Below, piece after piece: positions 10,601 to 19,460 of a DNA stretch of 64,000 bases. The notes under the pieces were generated by a model. It was not told where the DNA came from and made no database searches. It saw only the letters and a program-made list of their open reading frames with translations. The first letter of the stretch is position 1, and the number at the start of each line of letters is the position of its first letter. Source of the stretch: an uncultured Bacteroidales bacterium (GTDB lineage Bacteria > Bacteroidota > Bacteroidia > Bacteroidales > Paludibacteraceae); the NCBI GenBank assembly GCA_946185835.1, contig CAMHKW010000008.1:1-64000 (forward strand), read 5' to 3'. The translations under genes and the position numbers were made by a program.

Positions 10601-12444
10601 CGCTGGACGAAGAGACGCGCGAGGGCTTGGCTGCCACACTACTGGCTACGGGTATGTATGTGGGTGAGAGCAACGTGGCGGCACAGCGCGAAGGCTACGC
10701 CCTCTCGTCGATAATCAACAGCCGCATCAACGCTGCCATGGCTAACTCCAAAGTGGGGAAGTTTATGGATATCGACATCAGTAGCGGACAGACCAACCAT
10801 GCCTCAGGTAAGACCAACGACATGAACATCTCTATCAGTAAGTCGTTCTTCAAAGATAAACTGAGAGTCACTGTAGGCTCGTCGATATCTGATAATCCCG
10901 AGGTGAATAACAACAGCGGACTGTTTCGTAGTCTGACCGCCGATTATAAACTCACCAAAGACGGCAACGTGATGCTACGCTTGTTCTCGCAGCGCGACTA
11001 TAACAACATCCTTGAGGGCGAACTCTATAAGTCAGGACTCAGTGTGTTGGCAACCAAAGACTGGCAGCGGCGCGAACTGTTCCGTACGGATAGTCTTGTC
11101 AGGACATATTCACTGACAGCCGATGCGGGTGTGGCATATAGGTCTAACAACTCGCTCGGACCTAACCTCACCCTTAAGTCGTCAATCAAAAACCTGTTTG
11201 GCAACGGCGAGACCTTCTCGCTGAAAGGTAACGGAGCTTACTATTGGGCACTGCGCAACCGTCATCCCGGTGACCCTAAGAAGACCGACACCTATAAACT
11301 CGGACTCAATGCCTCACTCATCTTCCCGTTTTTGCATTGGGGTTCGATCGAAGATGGTGCCTCCAGACCCGAAGGTGATACGCGTTATATGCTTGGCTAT
11401 CAGTATGAGAATATAGCGGGAGGGTACGGAGTACATAAGTTCTCGGGTTCGTTTACATATTTCATCCGCTCGCCTTTCAGTCCGTATATCGTTCACTCGT
11501 TCACCCCCTTCTCGCTCTCTGTGGTGCGCATGAAAGCCGAGTCAGAAGACCTGCTCGATAAGGCTGCCGAATACCCGCAACTCATCAATGTCATCGCCGG
11601 TGACGAGTTCGTGCCGTCAATCGGTTACAACTTCAGCTACAACGACTACCGCGACAAACGCCCGGTCAACACTATGCTCGACCTGACCGTCAAAGAGTCG
11701 GGTAACCTAATCAATGCCCTCTATACAGCCTTCGGATATAAATGGGACGACAAGGACAAACCGCTTGGCAAGATTACCTTCAACCAGTTTGTCAAACTCT
11801 CTGCCGAGTTGCGTAATAAATTCAATCTGACAGAAAAGGTATGCATCGCCACGCGTGTGTTTGCAGGTGCTAATATGCCTTTGGGAAATTCGATGTTTGC
11901 GCCGCTATCAGAGGCTTTCTATGCCGGTGGCCCGAACTCACTGCGAGCATCAGCACCCTACGCCTATGGTCCCGGCAACTTCTATTCGGCTAAGTATAAC
12001 CAGAACTTCTTCCATGCCGGTGATTTCAAACTCGAAGCCAACTTCGAGCTGCGTTTCCCTATCGTGTGGAAACTCTATGGCGCCACCTTCCTCGATGCAG
12101 GTAATGTATGGAACTGGTATTCTACCACCGAGTTATACAAGGCTGCCGGATACGAAGACTATCTCACACGTTTTGAGATACCTACCGACTTGAACGATGG
12201 TGTCTTCGGCAACAAAGACTTCGCCCGCCAGATTGCACTCGGCACAGGTGCCGGACTCCGACTCGATATCGACGGACTCGTCGTCCGACTCGACCTCGGA
12301 ATCGGCATACATGCACCTTACCAGACATATAAATACGATAAAGACGGCAAAGTCGACTACACACAACCTATCAACACCTATTACAATATACCGTCAGTAC
12401 TCGATGCCCTGCGCGTCAACTTCGGCATAGGATACCCCTTCTAA
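7636..12444 (+). CDS. TamB-like translocation/assembly protein fused to a C-terminal TamA/TamL (Omp85-type) barrel
   Basis: N-terminal TM anchor and long beta-rich AsmA/TamB region with C-terminal DUF490-like segment (to ~11070); then barrel with AFYAGGPNSLRASAPYAYGPG, GDFKLEANFELRFPIVWKLYGATFLDAGNVW and terminal VNFGIGYPF. Confidence 0.85.
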   Translation: MKYKSLLWKVPLALAGVVMGLALLLLVAAAVVLYVPSVRTAVLHKGVAIANEKTDFDIDLGRIYLSPFYHSPKVLYNAYKGVADLPLNVEIDSLFVGHRGQDTLAYVHALRLKAKMLTSDGATDILSTPIVVDYLHLEQTTFHSDSMIAAVGIDAVVGRLDVASPNLNIAKGQFPLYGLSLDGADVGIDLRPTQPDTTVKDTTRKPMSFDIPDGSLSDIHFALTPTGLDVKTRQLAVDALIDVGNNRFDVHKLDIGNASLAIGSLYLPFDTVYGNALVDLRQSLITSQGLHASSDSLGAIADVKATRLNLETMHVDVVADADFRGSKASVRGFYDIDDAAYDAQVDIERVDLTPFLKDSTPVVVAGKLKAKGRGIDPLSYAMQSEVALNLDDCVYGDIDVSGIALDAKVAGKTADGTLHLPVNLKRDELRVKALTDHQFRVTDFLKPEQMAVDYHAKMRRVRAHVAGEDFNAETLQLNFLTDSTTTLDLSTEGLSLDLKSPMHAMSLVSRLQPLLSMVGDSSVIKPITTLRDLTLIDTLRHAIPPLQANINLTKGSPVQFLIERAGLDINKFDLSLLSDEQETLLAADASIPVIEHPEDSTALRLPAAKAAMTVTMAERKTDVTLKADSRLTDGAMTIHNLNADADLCLDLERVDNEVNGSGYLTLSNLRYETMDLGDRSMDIKITPSQRYPHSIQADARLDDVPLKLLDNILHLPDIDLKGAVRAQAAVDGLPSKVDLSARVLPLAVSAEYKPYQVLLSLGETPIVMEHNHLNLNGLPIYGVDSTFLALTGGLNLDSMRLDVALEADSFAPVKLVKGGPIPVYGELATDISGKVTGPLDKIMADVDVTILPTTDITYPIDKKNLAQVKPHGTVNVKYDVAEGALNLGGRVNVDDGVIRYSPRIYPVMPFSVDSGSHVLFNGPLGQALVNVSASQHVKADVESGGEETRRVDFNTGVRVNGVIDSLGLNAIGFFLEAPQEEAVTRELSSLDEETREGLAATLLATGMYVGESNVAAQREGYALSSIINSRINAAMANSKVGKFMDIDISSGQTNHASGKTNDMNISISKSFFKDKLRVTVGSSISDNPEVNNNSGLFRSLTADYKLTKDGNVMLRLFSQRDYNNILEGELYKSGLSVLATKDWQRRELFRTDSLVRTYSLTADAGVAYRSNNSLGPNLTLKSSIKNLFGNGETFSLKGNGAYYWALRNRHPGDPKKTDTYKLGLNASLIFPFLHWGSIEDGASRPEGDTRYMLGYQYENIAGGYGVHKFSGSFTYFIRSPFSPYIVHSFTPFSLSVVRMKAESEDLLDKAAEYPQLINVIAGDEFVPSIGYNFSYNDYRDKRPVNTMLDLTVKESGNLINALYTAFGYKWDDKDKPLGKITFNQFVKLSAELRNKFNLTEKVCIATRVFAGANMPLGNSMFAPLSEAFYAGGPNSLRASAPYAYGPGNFYSAKYNQNFFHAGDFKLEANFELRFPIVWKLYGATFLDAGNVWNWYSTTELYKAAGYEDYLTRFEIPTDLNDGVFGNKDFARQIALGTGAGLRLDIDGLVVRLDLGIGIHAPYQTYKYDKDGKVDYTQPINTYYNIPSVLDALRVNFGIGYPF

Positions 12445-12499
12445 ACAGATTTACATAAGTATATAACTTACGACAATACGAACACATAAAAAAGTCAAT

Positions 12500-12964
12500 A
12501 TGAAAACGCGTGTATTTTCAATCGCTGTTTGCGCCTTACTGCTTATGATGGCAGGTTGCGGCGAGCAAAACAAAGAACCTCAGTCTATCATTGGTAGTAC
12601 CGACAAACCCGTCTGGTCGGCACCGACAGACTACGACATGACCTCTTCGATGACCGCTGTCGTAAAGGTCGACTTGTCAAAAACATTTACTGCAGATCAA
12701 CTCGCAGCTGCCAACTATCAGCTCACCGACGATGACCTTGTAGCTGCCTTCGCCGGCGAAGAGTGCCTCGGAGTGACAACGCCCAAAGACGGGTTATTCT
12801 TCCTTTATATCTGCGCTCCTGCTACAAGCACAGATATAACGCTCCGACATTATTCCAACGCGCTTAAGACTATCCTGACCTCAGAGCCTTTCACCTTTGT
12901 GGGCGATGGACATTTAGGCACTGTCAGTGAGCCGTATACGCCTGCGTTTGTAGCGGAGAAATAG
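12500..12964 (+). CDS. Small lipoprotein of unknown function
   Basis: Signal peptide with lipobox LMMAGC. Confidence 0.7.
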   Translation: MKTRVFSIAVCALLLMMAGCGEQNKEPQSIIGSTDKPVWSAPTDYDMTSSMTAVVKVDLSKTFTADQLAAANYQLTDDDLVAAFAGEECLGVTTPKDGLFFLYICAPATSTDITLRHYSNALKTILTSEPFTFVGDGHLGTVSEPYTPAFVAEK

Positions 12965-13075
12965 GAGTTAGACCGCTTTGCTGTTAGACCGCTTCGCTGT
13001 TAGAGGTTAGACCGCTTCGCTGTTAGAGGTTAGACCGCTTCGCTGTTAGACCGCTTCGCTGTTAGATGCTACGAA
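12965..13075. repeat. Tandem repeat of gttagaccgcttcgct units
   Basis: Five or more copies of TTAGACCGCTTCGCTG, GCTTCGC core. Confidence 0.85.
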
Positions 13076-13127
13076 CGGTAGTAGCTTGGTAATCGGCGGC
13101 AGAAAGAAATATAAGAACTACAACATT

Positions 13128-15761
13128 ATGAAAGCCAGACTATTCTTTTGCTCGGTAGTATTGTCACTCGCATCGTTGTATGTCGGTGCGGCTCCTTCGG
13201 GGCGCTCGCTCAATAACACCCTTCATGAGCTTAGAGCCGAGTTGCAAGCTTCGTACGTTCAGCGTAGCGAAGCACAAAAAGCGTTAGATGTCGATTACGA
13301 ACGACAGCACCAGCGTATGCTCGGTGTGATAAAATCGGTCAATGAGCTGTCGCTACTGCTATACACGCAAGAGCAGAAGCGTACACTCGATATGTCGTAC
13401 GCCTTGCATAAGGTTACCGAGGGCTATCGCGACTTCAACAAAGACAAACGTCCGTACGACCAGATTATCTTCGGTCTGGAATACGAAATCGACCGTTATG
13501 CGCGTTTGATAGAAGCTCTACGTCGTCTCCCGCCCGAACTTGTCGACATCGACAATGAACTGGTGCCCGATAGTCTGCTCTACCATAACGACACTTTGGA
13601 GACGTATCTTGCCGGTACGATGTCGTCGCTCGAGAAAGAGATAATCGAAATAGCAGGCAGCGACACAGCTTCGTCGCTTTATATCTTGGACGATGCCGGC
13701 AACATCTATCGTGACAGCTGTATTCTATATGCAGCCGAACTGCTCAGGATGTATGCCTCAAACCGTGTCGTCGTTATTGCCGATAGCACCTACTATCAGG
13801 AGGCATACCTTAGAGTGAAAGAAGCATACGATTATGCAGAGGCTCGATATACCGACTTAGACAATTATATATATCAAGACGGACAAACACCTTACATCAA
13901 TATACTTTCCGACTTCGGTTACTATTGGTCGAAGATGAAAAGAGCATTGAGCGACCAATATGATATGATAGGGATGATAAATGCGAGCAGCGAAGATGAT
14001 AACTATAATAAGTTATCGGGTCGTACGGAGAAAGCTTTTTTAGTACTACTCAGTATAGCCCAATTATTGGTGATAGCTGTAATTTGGCTCCCTATATTAT
14101 TGTTGCTGTGGTTGCTCAAACGCTTTACCCGCTGCCGGAAATATCTGTCGGACAAACCACTTGTATTGCTCTCGGTACTGATAGGCACCATCGTCTATTT
14201 TTTGCTGGTAGGCAACTACGGACAAGCAAGCGATTATATGAGAGTGGGTGTTCGGAATCTGCATATCTTCCTATGGCTGCTATTTGCTATAGCCGGCTCG
14301 TTGCTGCTACGTATCGACTCCGAACAACTGCATAAAGGAGGGCGTATCTATGTGCCTACGCTTCTCACCTCGTTTGTGATTATCATGTTGCGCAACATCT
14401 TCGTTCCGGATATCGTCCTCAATATCTTTCTTCCGTTCATTCTGTTGATTGCCGTATTGTGGCAGTTGACAATATGCCTAAGAGTAAGAGGTCATGTCGC
14501 TCGGATAGATAGTATACTCGGCTGGGTGGCGCTGTCGGTTTATGTCGTGACGCTGTTGATTTCTTTCTTCGGGTACTGCTTTGCTGCATTGCAATACTTA
14601 GCGTTTTGGTATTTCTTGTTAGCAGCCCTGCTCACTATCTTCTGTATCTCGGCTTTGCTCGACCGTTTCAAAGACAAGTATCTCAACAAGCGCATCGACG
14701 ACATGCGCAAGCGTATCACCTATGCCCCCGGCAACGACGGCGAGACGCTTCTGTTTGGTGCTACATGGTTCTACGACCTAATCAAAGAAGTGATAATACC
14801 CGTAATAGCGGTACTCGCATTGCCGTGGAGTGTGATGATGTCGCTTAATATGTTCGATTTCACCGACCTCTATGCCCGCTACTTCTACGACCCGTTTGTC
14901 TCTATTCCCGACGTCACAACGGGCAAAGCCGCGTTCAGCATCTCGGCTATAAGCATAGTAGCGTTGGTAATACTGTTCTTTGTGATACGCTATCTGAACC
15001 GAGCTGTGCATGCCATCTATCACTATGCTGTTTTTACCAACTTCATGCACAAGCATAAGCGAACAAGCATACGCGACAACGAAATCAATCTCTCGTTGGG
15101 CAATAGCCTGATTAGTGTGGTGGTTTGGGCAATATATGCCATAGTGATTATCAACGTGTGGAACATACCCACCGGCTCGTTAGGACTTATCGCCGGAGGT
15201 CTGTCGGCAGGTATCGGTATCGCTATGAAAGATACTATCAACAACTTCATCTATGGCATTCAGCTGATGGGAGGGCGTCTGAGGGTAGGCGACTGGATAG
15301 AGTGCGATGGCGTGAGAGGAAAAGTAACAGCCATCAACTACCAATGTGTGCAAGTCGAGACACTCGACAACACCGAGATGTCGTTCCTCAACGAGTCGCT
15401 CTTTGGCAAGAACTTCAACAACCTCACACGCAACAACTCTTACGAGCTGACCAAGATAGTGGCGAGTGTAGCTTATGGCACCGATGTGCAGAAAGCGCGC
15501 GAAGTGATAGTCAATGCTATGCAAGTGCTCCGGACGAAAGACCGCTACGGCAGAGAAATAGTGCATCCCGACAAAGGTATATATGTGGTGATGGGGGATA
15601 TGAGCGAGAGCTCAGTCGACTTGGTCGTCAGACAGAAAGTATTGGTGGCAGAGCAAATACCATACGTCTACAAAGCCAAAGAGATAATATACAACGCACT
15701 CAACGAGGCAGGTATCTCTATCCCGTTCCCGCAATGCGATGTGCATATCGTCAATGGTTAG
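13128..15761 (+). CDS. MscS-family mechanosensitive ion channel with large N-terminal region
   Basis: GLSAGIGIAMKDTINNFIYGIQLMGGRLRVGDWIECDGVRGKVTAINYQCVQVETLDN; ATG at 13128 begins a signal peptide. Confidence 0.9.
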   Translation: MKARLFFCSVVLSLASLYVGAAPSGRSLNNTLHELRAELQASYVQRSEAQKALDVDYERQHQRMLGVIKSVNELSLLLYTQEQKRTLDMSYALHKVTEGYRDFNKDKRPYDQIIFGLEYEIDRYARLIEALRRLPPELVDIDNELVPDSLLYHNDTLETYLAGTMSSLEKEIIEIAGSDTASSLYILDDAGNIYRDSCILYAAELLRMYASNRVVVIADSTYYQEAYLRVKEAYDYAEARYTDLDNYIYQDGQTPYINILSDFGYYWSKMKRALSDQYDMIGMINASSEDDNYNKLSGRTEKAFLVLLSIAQLLVIAVIWLPILLLLWLLKRFTRCRKYLSDKPLVLLSVLIGTIVYFLLVGNYGQASDYMRVGVRNLHIFLWLLFAIAGSLLLRIDSEQLHKGGRIYVPTLLTSFVIIMLRNIFVPDIVLNIFLPFILLIAVLWQLTICLRVRGHVARIDSILGWVALSVYVVTLLISFFGYCFAALQYLAFWYFLLAALLTIFCISALLDRFKDKYLNKRIDDMRKRITYAPGNDGETLLFGATWFYDLIKEVIIPVIAVLALPWSVMMSLNMFDFTDLYARYFYDPFVSIPDVTTGKAAFSISAISIVALVILFFVIRYLNRAVHAIYHYAVFTNFMHKHKRTSIRDNEINLSLGNSLISVVVWAIYAIVIINVWNIPTGSLGLIAGGLSAGIGIAMKDTINNFIYGIQLMGGRLRVGDWIECDGVRGKVTAINYQCVQVETLDNTEMSFLNESLFGKNFNNLTRNNSYELTKIVASVAYGTDVQKAREVIVNAMQVLRTKDRYGREIVHPDKGIYVVMGDMSESSVDLVVRQKVLVAEQIPYVYKAKEIIYNALNEAGISIPFPQCDVHIVNG

Positions 15762-15885
15762 ACCGCTTCGCTGTTAGACCGCTTCGCTGTTAGAGGTTAG
15801 ACCGGCTTCGCCTGTTAGAGGTTAGACCGGCTTCGCCTGTTAGAAGTTAGACCGGCTTCGCCTGTTAGACTGCTGCGCTGTGGAT
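15760..15885. repeat. Tandem repeat of gttagaccg(g)cttcgc(c)tgttaga units
   Basis: Both GCTTCGC and GGCTTCGCC versions present. Confidence 0.85.
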
Positions 15886-15924
15886 ATGCCTGTTCATAAC
15901 TGATTTTTAGTAAACTCATTGTCT

Positions 15925-17109
15925 ATGAAGAAAAATAATTTCCTTGGTTCGCTTGGTGCGTATCTTAGCGACCTTGTCAACCTCTCAGAGCATATCGACG
16001 TGATGTCGGCAATGGTTAATATCCGCAGCAACATCCCGTTTCGCGGTCCGAATGTGTTCATCCTTTTCTTCGCGATACTGATAGCATCGTTAGGACTGAA
16101 TGTCAACTCCATTCCCGTCATCATCGGTGCCATGCTCATCAGTCCGCTGATGGGTCCTATCATAGGCTTCGGCTTGGGATTAGGTACTCACGATACCGAC
16201 CTCATCGTAGAGGCGTTGAAGAATTTGTTTGTCATGGTGGTGATTTCCATCTTGGCATCTACTCTCTATTTCCTTCTCACCCCTCTGTCGTTGGAGCACC
16301 CGACCGAACTCTTGGCACGCACAAATCCTACTATCTACGATGTGCTTATAGCTTTGTTTGGCGGACTGGCAGGTATTGTCGAGACCTCCCGTAAAGACAA
16401 AGGTACGGTGATGTCGGGCGTAGCTATCGCCACAGCCCTGATGCCTCCTCTCTGCACCGTCGGCTACGGCATAGCACAGCTCAACTGGCAATATGCGTTA
16501 GGTGCCTTGTATCTGTTCTTTATCAACAGCGTCTTCATCTCGCTTGCCACCTTCGTGATGGTTAAGTACTTCAAATACCCATCGGTGCAGCTGCAAGACA
16601 AAAGCAAAGAACGCAAGCGCAAGCTCTTAATTTACTTTATTTTGGTGATTGTGCTTATTCCCGGTACGTTCTCCACTATCAATATCGTTCGCGACAATAA
16701 CATCCGCCGTGCGGCGTCACGTTTCGTTGCCGAAAACAAGACCAAGGGCAAGAGTTTTATCTACGACTACAACGTTGACAATAGCGCCGACAAGCCTGTT
16801 CTCAACCTCTTTGTGGCAGGTGAGAGTCTGAGCGACGAGAATAAAGACGAATTATACGAAGCAGCCCTCCGAGAGGGGTTTGCACGCGAACAGGTATGTT
16901 TCCACGAAGAAGCTGCCACCGTGCGGTTCAACCAAAACGAGATGGTCAAGGACCTGCTCGAACATCACGAACGGCAACTCGATGAGCGCGATGCTCTGAT
17001 TGAGTCGCTCAGAGAAGAACTGCGGCAACGTGACACACAAATAGACTCGCTACAGCAGCAACTTCAACTTCTGATGCAGCCAACAGCAGAGCCGTCCGAC
17101 AACGAATAA
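15925..17109 (+). CDS. DUF389 family membrane protein with C-terminal coiled coil
   Basis: Motif NVNSIPVIIGAMLISPLMGPIIGFGLGLG. Confidence 0.85.
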   Translation: MKKNNFLGSLGAYLSDLVNLSEHIDVMSAMVNIRSNIPFRGPNVFILFFAILIASLGLNVNSIPVIIGAMLISPLMGPIIGFGLGLGTHDTDLIVEALKNLFVMVVISILASTLYFLLTPLSLEHPTELLARTNPTIYDVLIALFGGLAGIVETSRKDKGTVMSGVAIATALMPPLCTVGYGIAQLNWQYALGALYLFFINSVFISLATFVMVKYFKYPSVQLQDKSKERKRKLLIYFILVIVLIPGTFSTINIVRDNNIRRAASRFVAENKTKGKSFIYDYNVDNSADKPVLNLFVAGESLSDENKDELYEAALREGFAREQVCFHEEAATVRFNQNEMVKDLLEHHERQLDERDALIESLREELRQRDTQIDSLQQQLQLLMQPTAEPSDNE

Positions 17110-17113
17110 ATAT

Positions 17114-18016
17114 ATGCAGAATAAGAAAAGAGTAATACTGATAGGTTTGGGAACGATAGCTCGCTATCATGCGCAGGCGTTATTGTCGTCCGATGCTTTC
17201 AGCTTATGTGGAGTCTGTGACATTAGGCGTGAGCAGCAGCTCGACCCCTTATATGTCGGTCTGCCTTTCGCTACCGACTATACCGAACTCATCGAGCAGT
17301 TGCACCCCGATGCCGCTGTCATCGCCACGCCCCCTGCCACACATAGGCTCATAGCACAAGAGTGTATCCGTAGAGGAGTAGAAGTGTTCATCGAGAAACC
17401 ATTAGCTACCACAACCTCTGACTTCAGCTATCTCTTCTCCGACCGGGCTTGGGGACGCTATCATGCTATATGCCATAACATCTACGGCGAGGAGGTGTTG
17501 TGGTTCGAAGACCACATCCGCCTTGCCCGCATAAGCAGGGTGAGTCTGAGTCTTGTCGACCCGTACCTCGACGCTTCGGGCGCTATCCTTGCCGACCGTC
17601 TGCCGCTTGCCGGCTGCTGGGCTGACAGCGGAACCAATGCCTTAGCCCTGCTTTCGCGATTCGTCAGATTAGAACAACTCAACAATGTCGTCGTTGCTCA
17701 TCAAAGAGACAAGAAAAGCGGGTTACCCATCGAAAGCCGACTGACGGCAGCAACGGAAACAACCAGCGTCGAGATAGACATACGGTGGAGTAAGACGCAG
17801 AACGCAAAGCAATGTGTCGTCGAGGCTGACGGACATCAGTATCGACTCGACAATAGCGAGCAGACAGTATGGTGCGATGGTAAGCAGCTGTTTGCCTACG
17901 TAGGTGAACCACGACTGATGCGGCACTATAAAAACTATTATAGGCTGTTCGAACAGCACCAGCCTGACAAACAGACATTAGAAGCATTATACAGTATAAT
18001 CATTCAGAACCTCTAA
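17114..18016 (+). CDS. Gfo/Idh/MocA family oxidoreductase
   Basis: N-terminal Rossmann GLGTIARYHAQAL and VFIEKPLATT (EKP motif). Confidence 0.85.
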   Translation: MQNKKRVILIGLGTIARYHAQALLSSDAFSLCGVCDIRREQQLDPLYVGLPFATDYTELIEQLHPDAAVIATPPATHRLIAQECIRRGVEVFIEKPLATTTSDFSYLFSDRAWGRYHAICHNIYGEEVLWFEDHIRLARISRVSLSLVDPYLDASGAILADRLPLAGCWADSGTNALALLSRFVRLEQLNNVVVAHQRDKKSGLPIESRLTAATETTSVEIDIRWSKTQNAKQCVVEADGHQYRLDNSEQTVWCDGKQLFAYVGEPRLMRHYKNYYRLFEQHQPDKQTLEALYSIIIQNL

Positions 18017-18020
18017 AACC

Positions 18021-19436
18021 ATGGAAGACTCATTGTTCAGGTACTTTTCGAACCTTAGGCAACAGCACCCTTTGATATATCGCTTCGTGCGTATCTTTAA
18101 CTTGCTGTTAGTGATTCTGCTGTTGATTCTAACAGTAAAATATATAATCGATTACGAAGTATATGCTGATATTATAAACAACGTGCTGGCTTCTTTCGTT
18201 GGTATTGCTGCCGGCTACCTGTTCTTAAAACTGACTATCGCTTTGCAGCGTCGGCACGAAGACAGCCACAAGGTGAGCTATCATAACTCGGACATGTGGA
18301 AGCAGTATGGCACTAACTACCTGCACCGCTTCAGCATGAACGACAGCGTCTTTATGGTTTACTTCGAACCTCTGTTTCAAAACGATGGGAAATCGAAAAT
18401 AGAAGTCGTTGATGCACCGGAACAGACCTTCGAACTCGACCCGTTCATCAAACAGCAGTACTTCAATCTGGTAGAAGCACACTCTAAGAGCAAGAGCATA
18501 CATAGTCAGACCGTCCGACTCAGAGACTTCACCGCACCAACCGAAGAAAACGGGAATAAGGCTGTGATATACACCATGCGTAGCAACTACCTATCTCACC
18601 TGCTTACCAACCGCGCCCTCGACTATCATATCAAGCCCGAAGTCACTATCCGACGTATATTCGAAAACACGTCGAGACTCACACCTCTACGCCGTTCGAA
18701 ACTATCGAATCATATAGGTATCAACGCTTTGGTGTTTTTAAAGCGCGGCAACGACCGTTGCGGATATCTGCTGATGCCGGTACGCGGCGACGATGCTACA
18801 GTGGCGAAAAACGGAGTGACGGCAAGCATAGCCACGCGACTGCAGATGGACACCGGAGCATTCGAACATAACTACGACGACCATCTCACGGCTGACTACC
18901 TCACGAAAGGGTGTATCTTAGACGGTATGGCTGCCGGACTCATGCTCAGCGATGATTTCGTCAGACGTTGCAGGCAAGAAGATAGTAACCTGGTAACGAT
19001 AGAGTGGCTCGGCATCAGTCGTGATATCTACGAGGGCGGGAAACCTACGTTCTTCTACGCTGTCTATCTGAATATCAGTGTGGAAGAGTTTTGGCAAGAG
19101 AACGACAAGTACCTCGAAGCCGAGCGCAAGCGCGATGACGACGAACGTTCGCTTCGCGCACGTAACCTGCTACCGCTCAGCCGCGACATCATCGACCGCG
19201 TAAGGACGGTGCTGATAGCCGACTGGAAGAGCGTCAGGATGGAGAAGTTATCAGGTAAGACCGACCGTGAAGACGTCTATGATGCCGACAACGACCTGAG
19301 AAACCTATGCTTCGAAGCACTCTGTCGACAGTCCAAAAACAAAAAAAAGCGCACCTCTATGCAGAGGTACGCCATGCGTTTCGAACAGAATATGATAGCT
19401 AACATCTGGTTCTTCTTGCAGCGATCTAACGTCTGA
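18021..19436 (+). CDS. Unknown protein: two N-terminal TM helices plus large soluble domain
   Basis: Hydrophobic segments FNLLLVILLLILTVKYII and VLASFVGIAAGYLFLKLTIAL; no family recognised; 4-nt gap after upstream gene. Confidence 0.7.
   Translation: MEDSLFRYFSNLRQQHPLIYRFVRIFNLLLVILLLILTVKYIIDYEVYADIINNVLASFVGIAAGYLFLKLTIALQRRHEDSHKVSYHNSDMWKQYGTNYLHRFSMNDSVFMVYFEPLFQNDGKSKIEVVDAPEQTFELDPFIKQQYFNLVEAHSKSKSIHSQTVRLRDFTAPTEENGNKAVIYTMRSNYLSHLLTNRALDYHIKPEVTIRRIFENTSRLTPLRRSKLSNHIGINALVFLKRGNDRCGYLLMPVRGDDATVAKNGVTASIATRLQMDTGAFEHNYDDHLTADYLTKGCILDGMAAGLMLSDDFVRRCRQEDSNLVTIEWLGISRDIYEGGKPTFFYAVYLNISVEEFWQENDKYLEAERKRDDDERSLRARNLLPLSRDIIDRVRTVLIADWKSVRMEKLSGKTDREDVYDADNDLRNLCFEALCRQSKNKKKRTSMQRYAMRFEQNMIANIWFFLQRSNV
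19342..19372 (-). terminator. Intrinsic terminator for the - strand GH53 transcript, inside the 3' end of the opposing CDS
   Basis: - strand reads GCGTACCTCT-GCAT-AGAGGTGCGC followed by T8. Confidence 0.65.
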
Positions 19437-19460
19437 TAGCATAGCCGGTCTAAATAGTGC

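Noticed and set aside
15125-15793. 222-aa + strand ORF inside the MscS gene
   Set aside because: Alternative frame of a clear MscS-domain CDS; arginine/serine-rich shadow translation.
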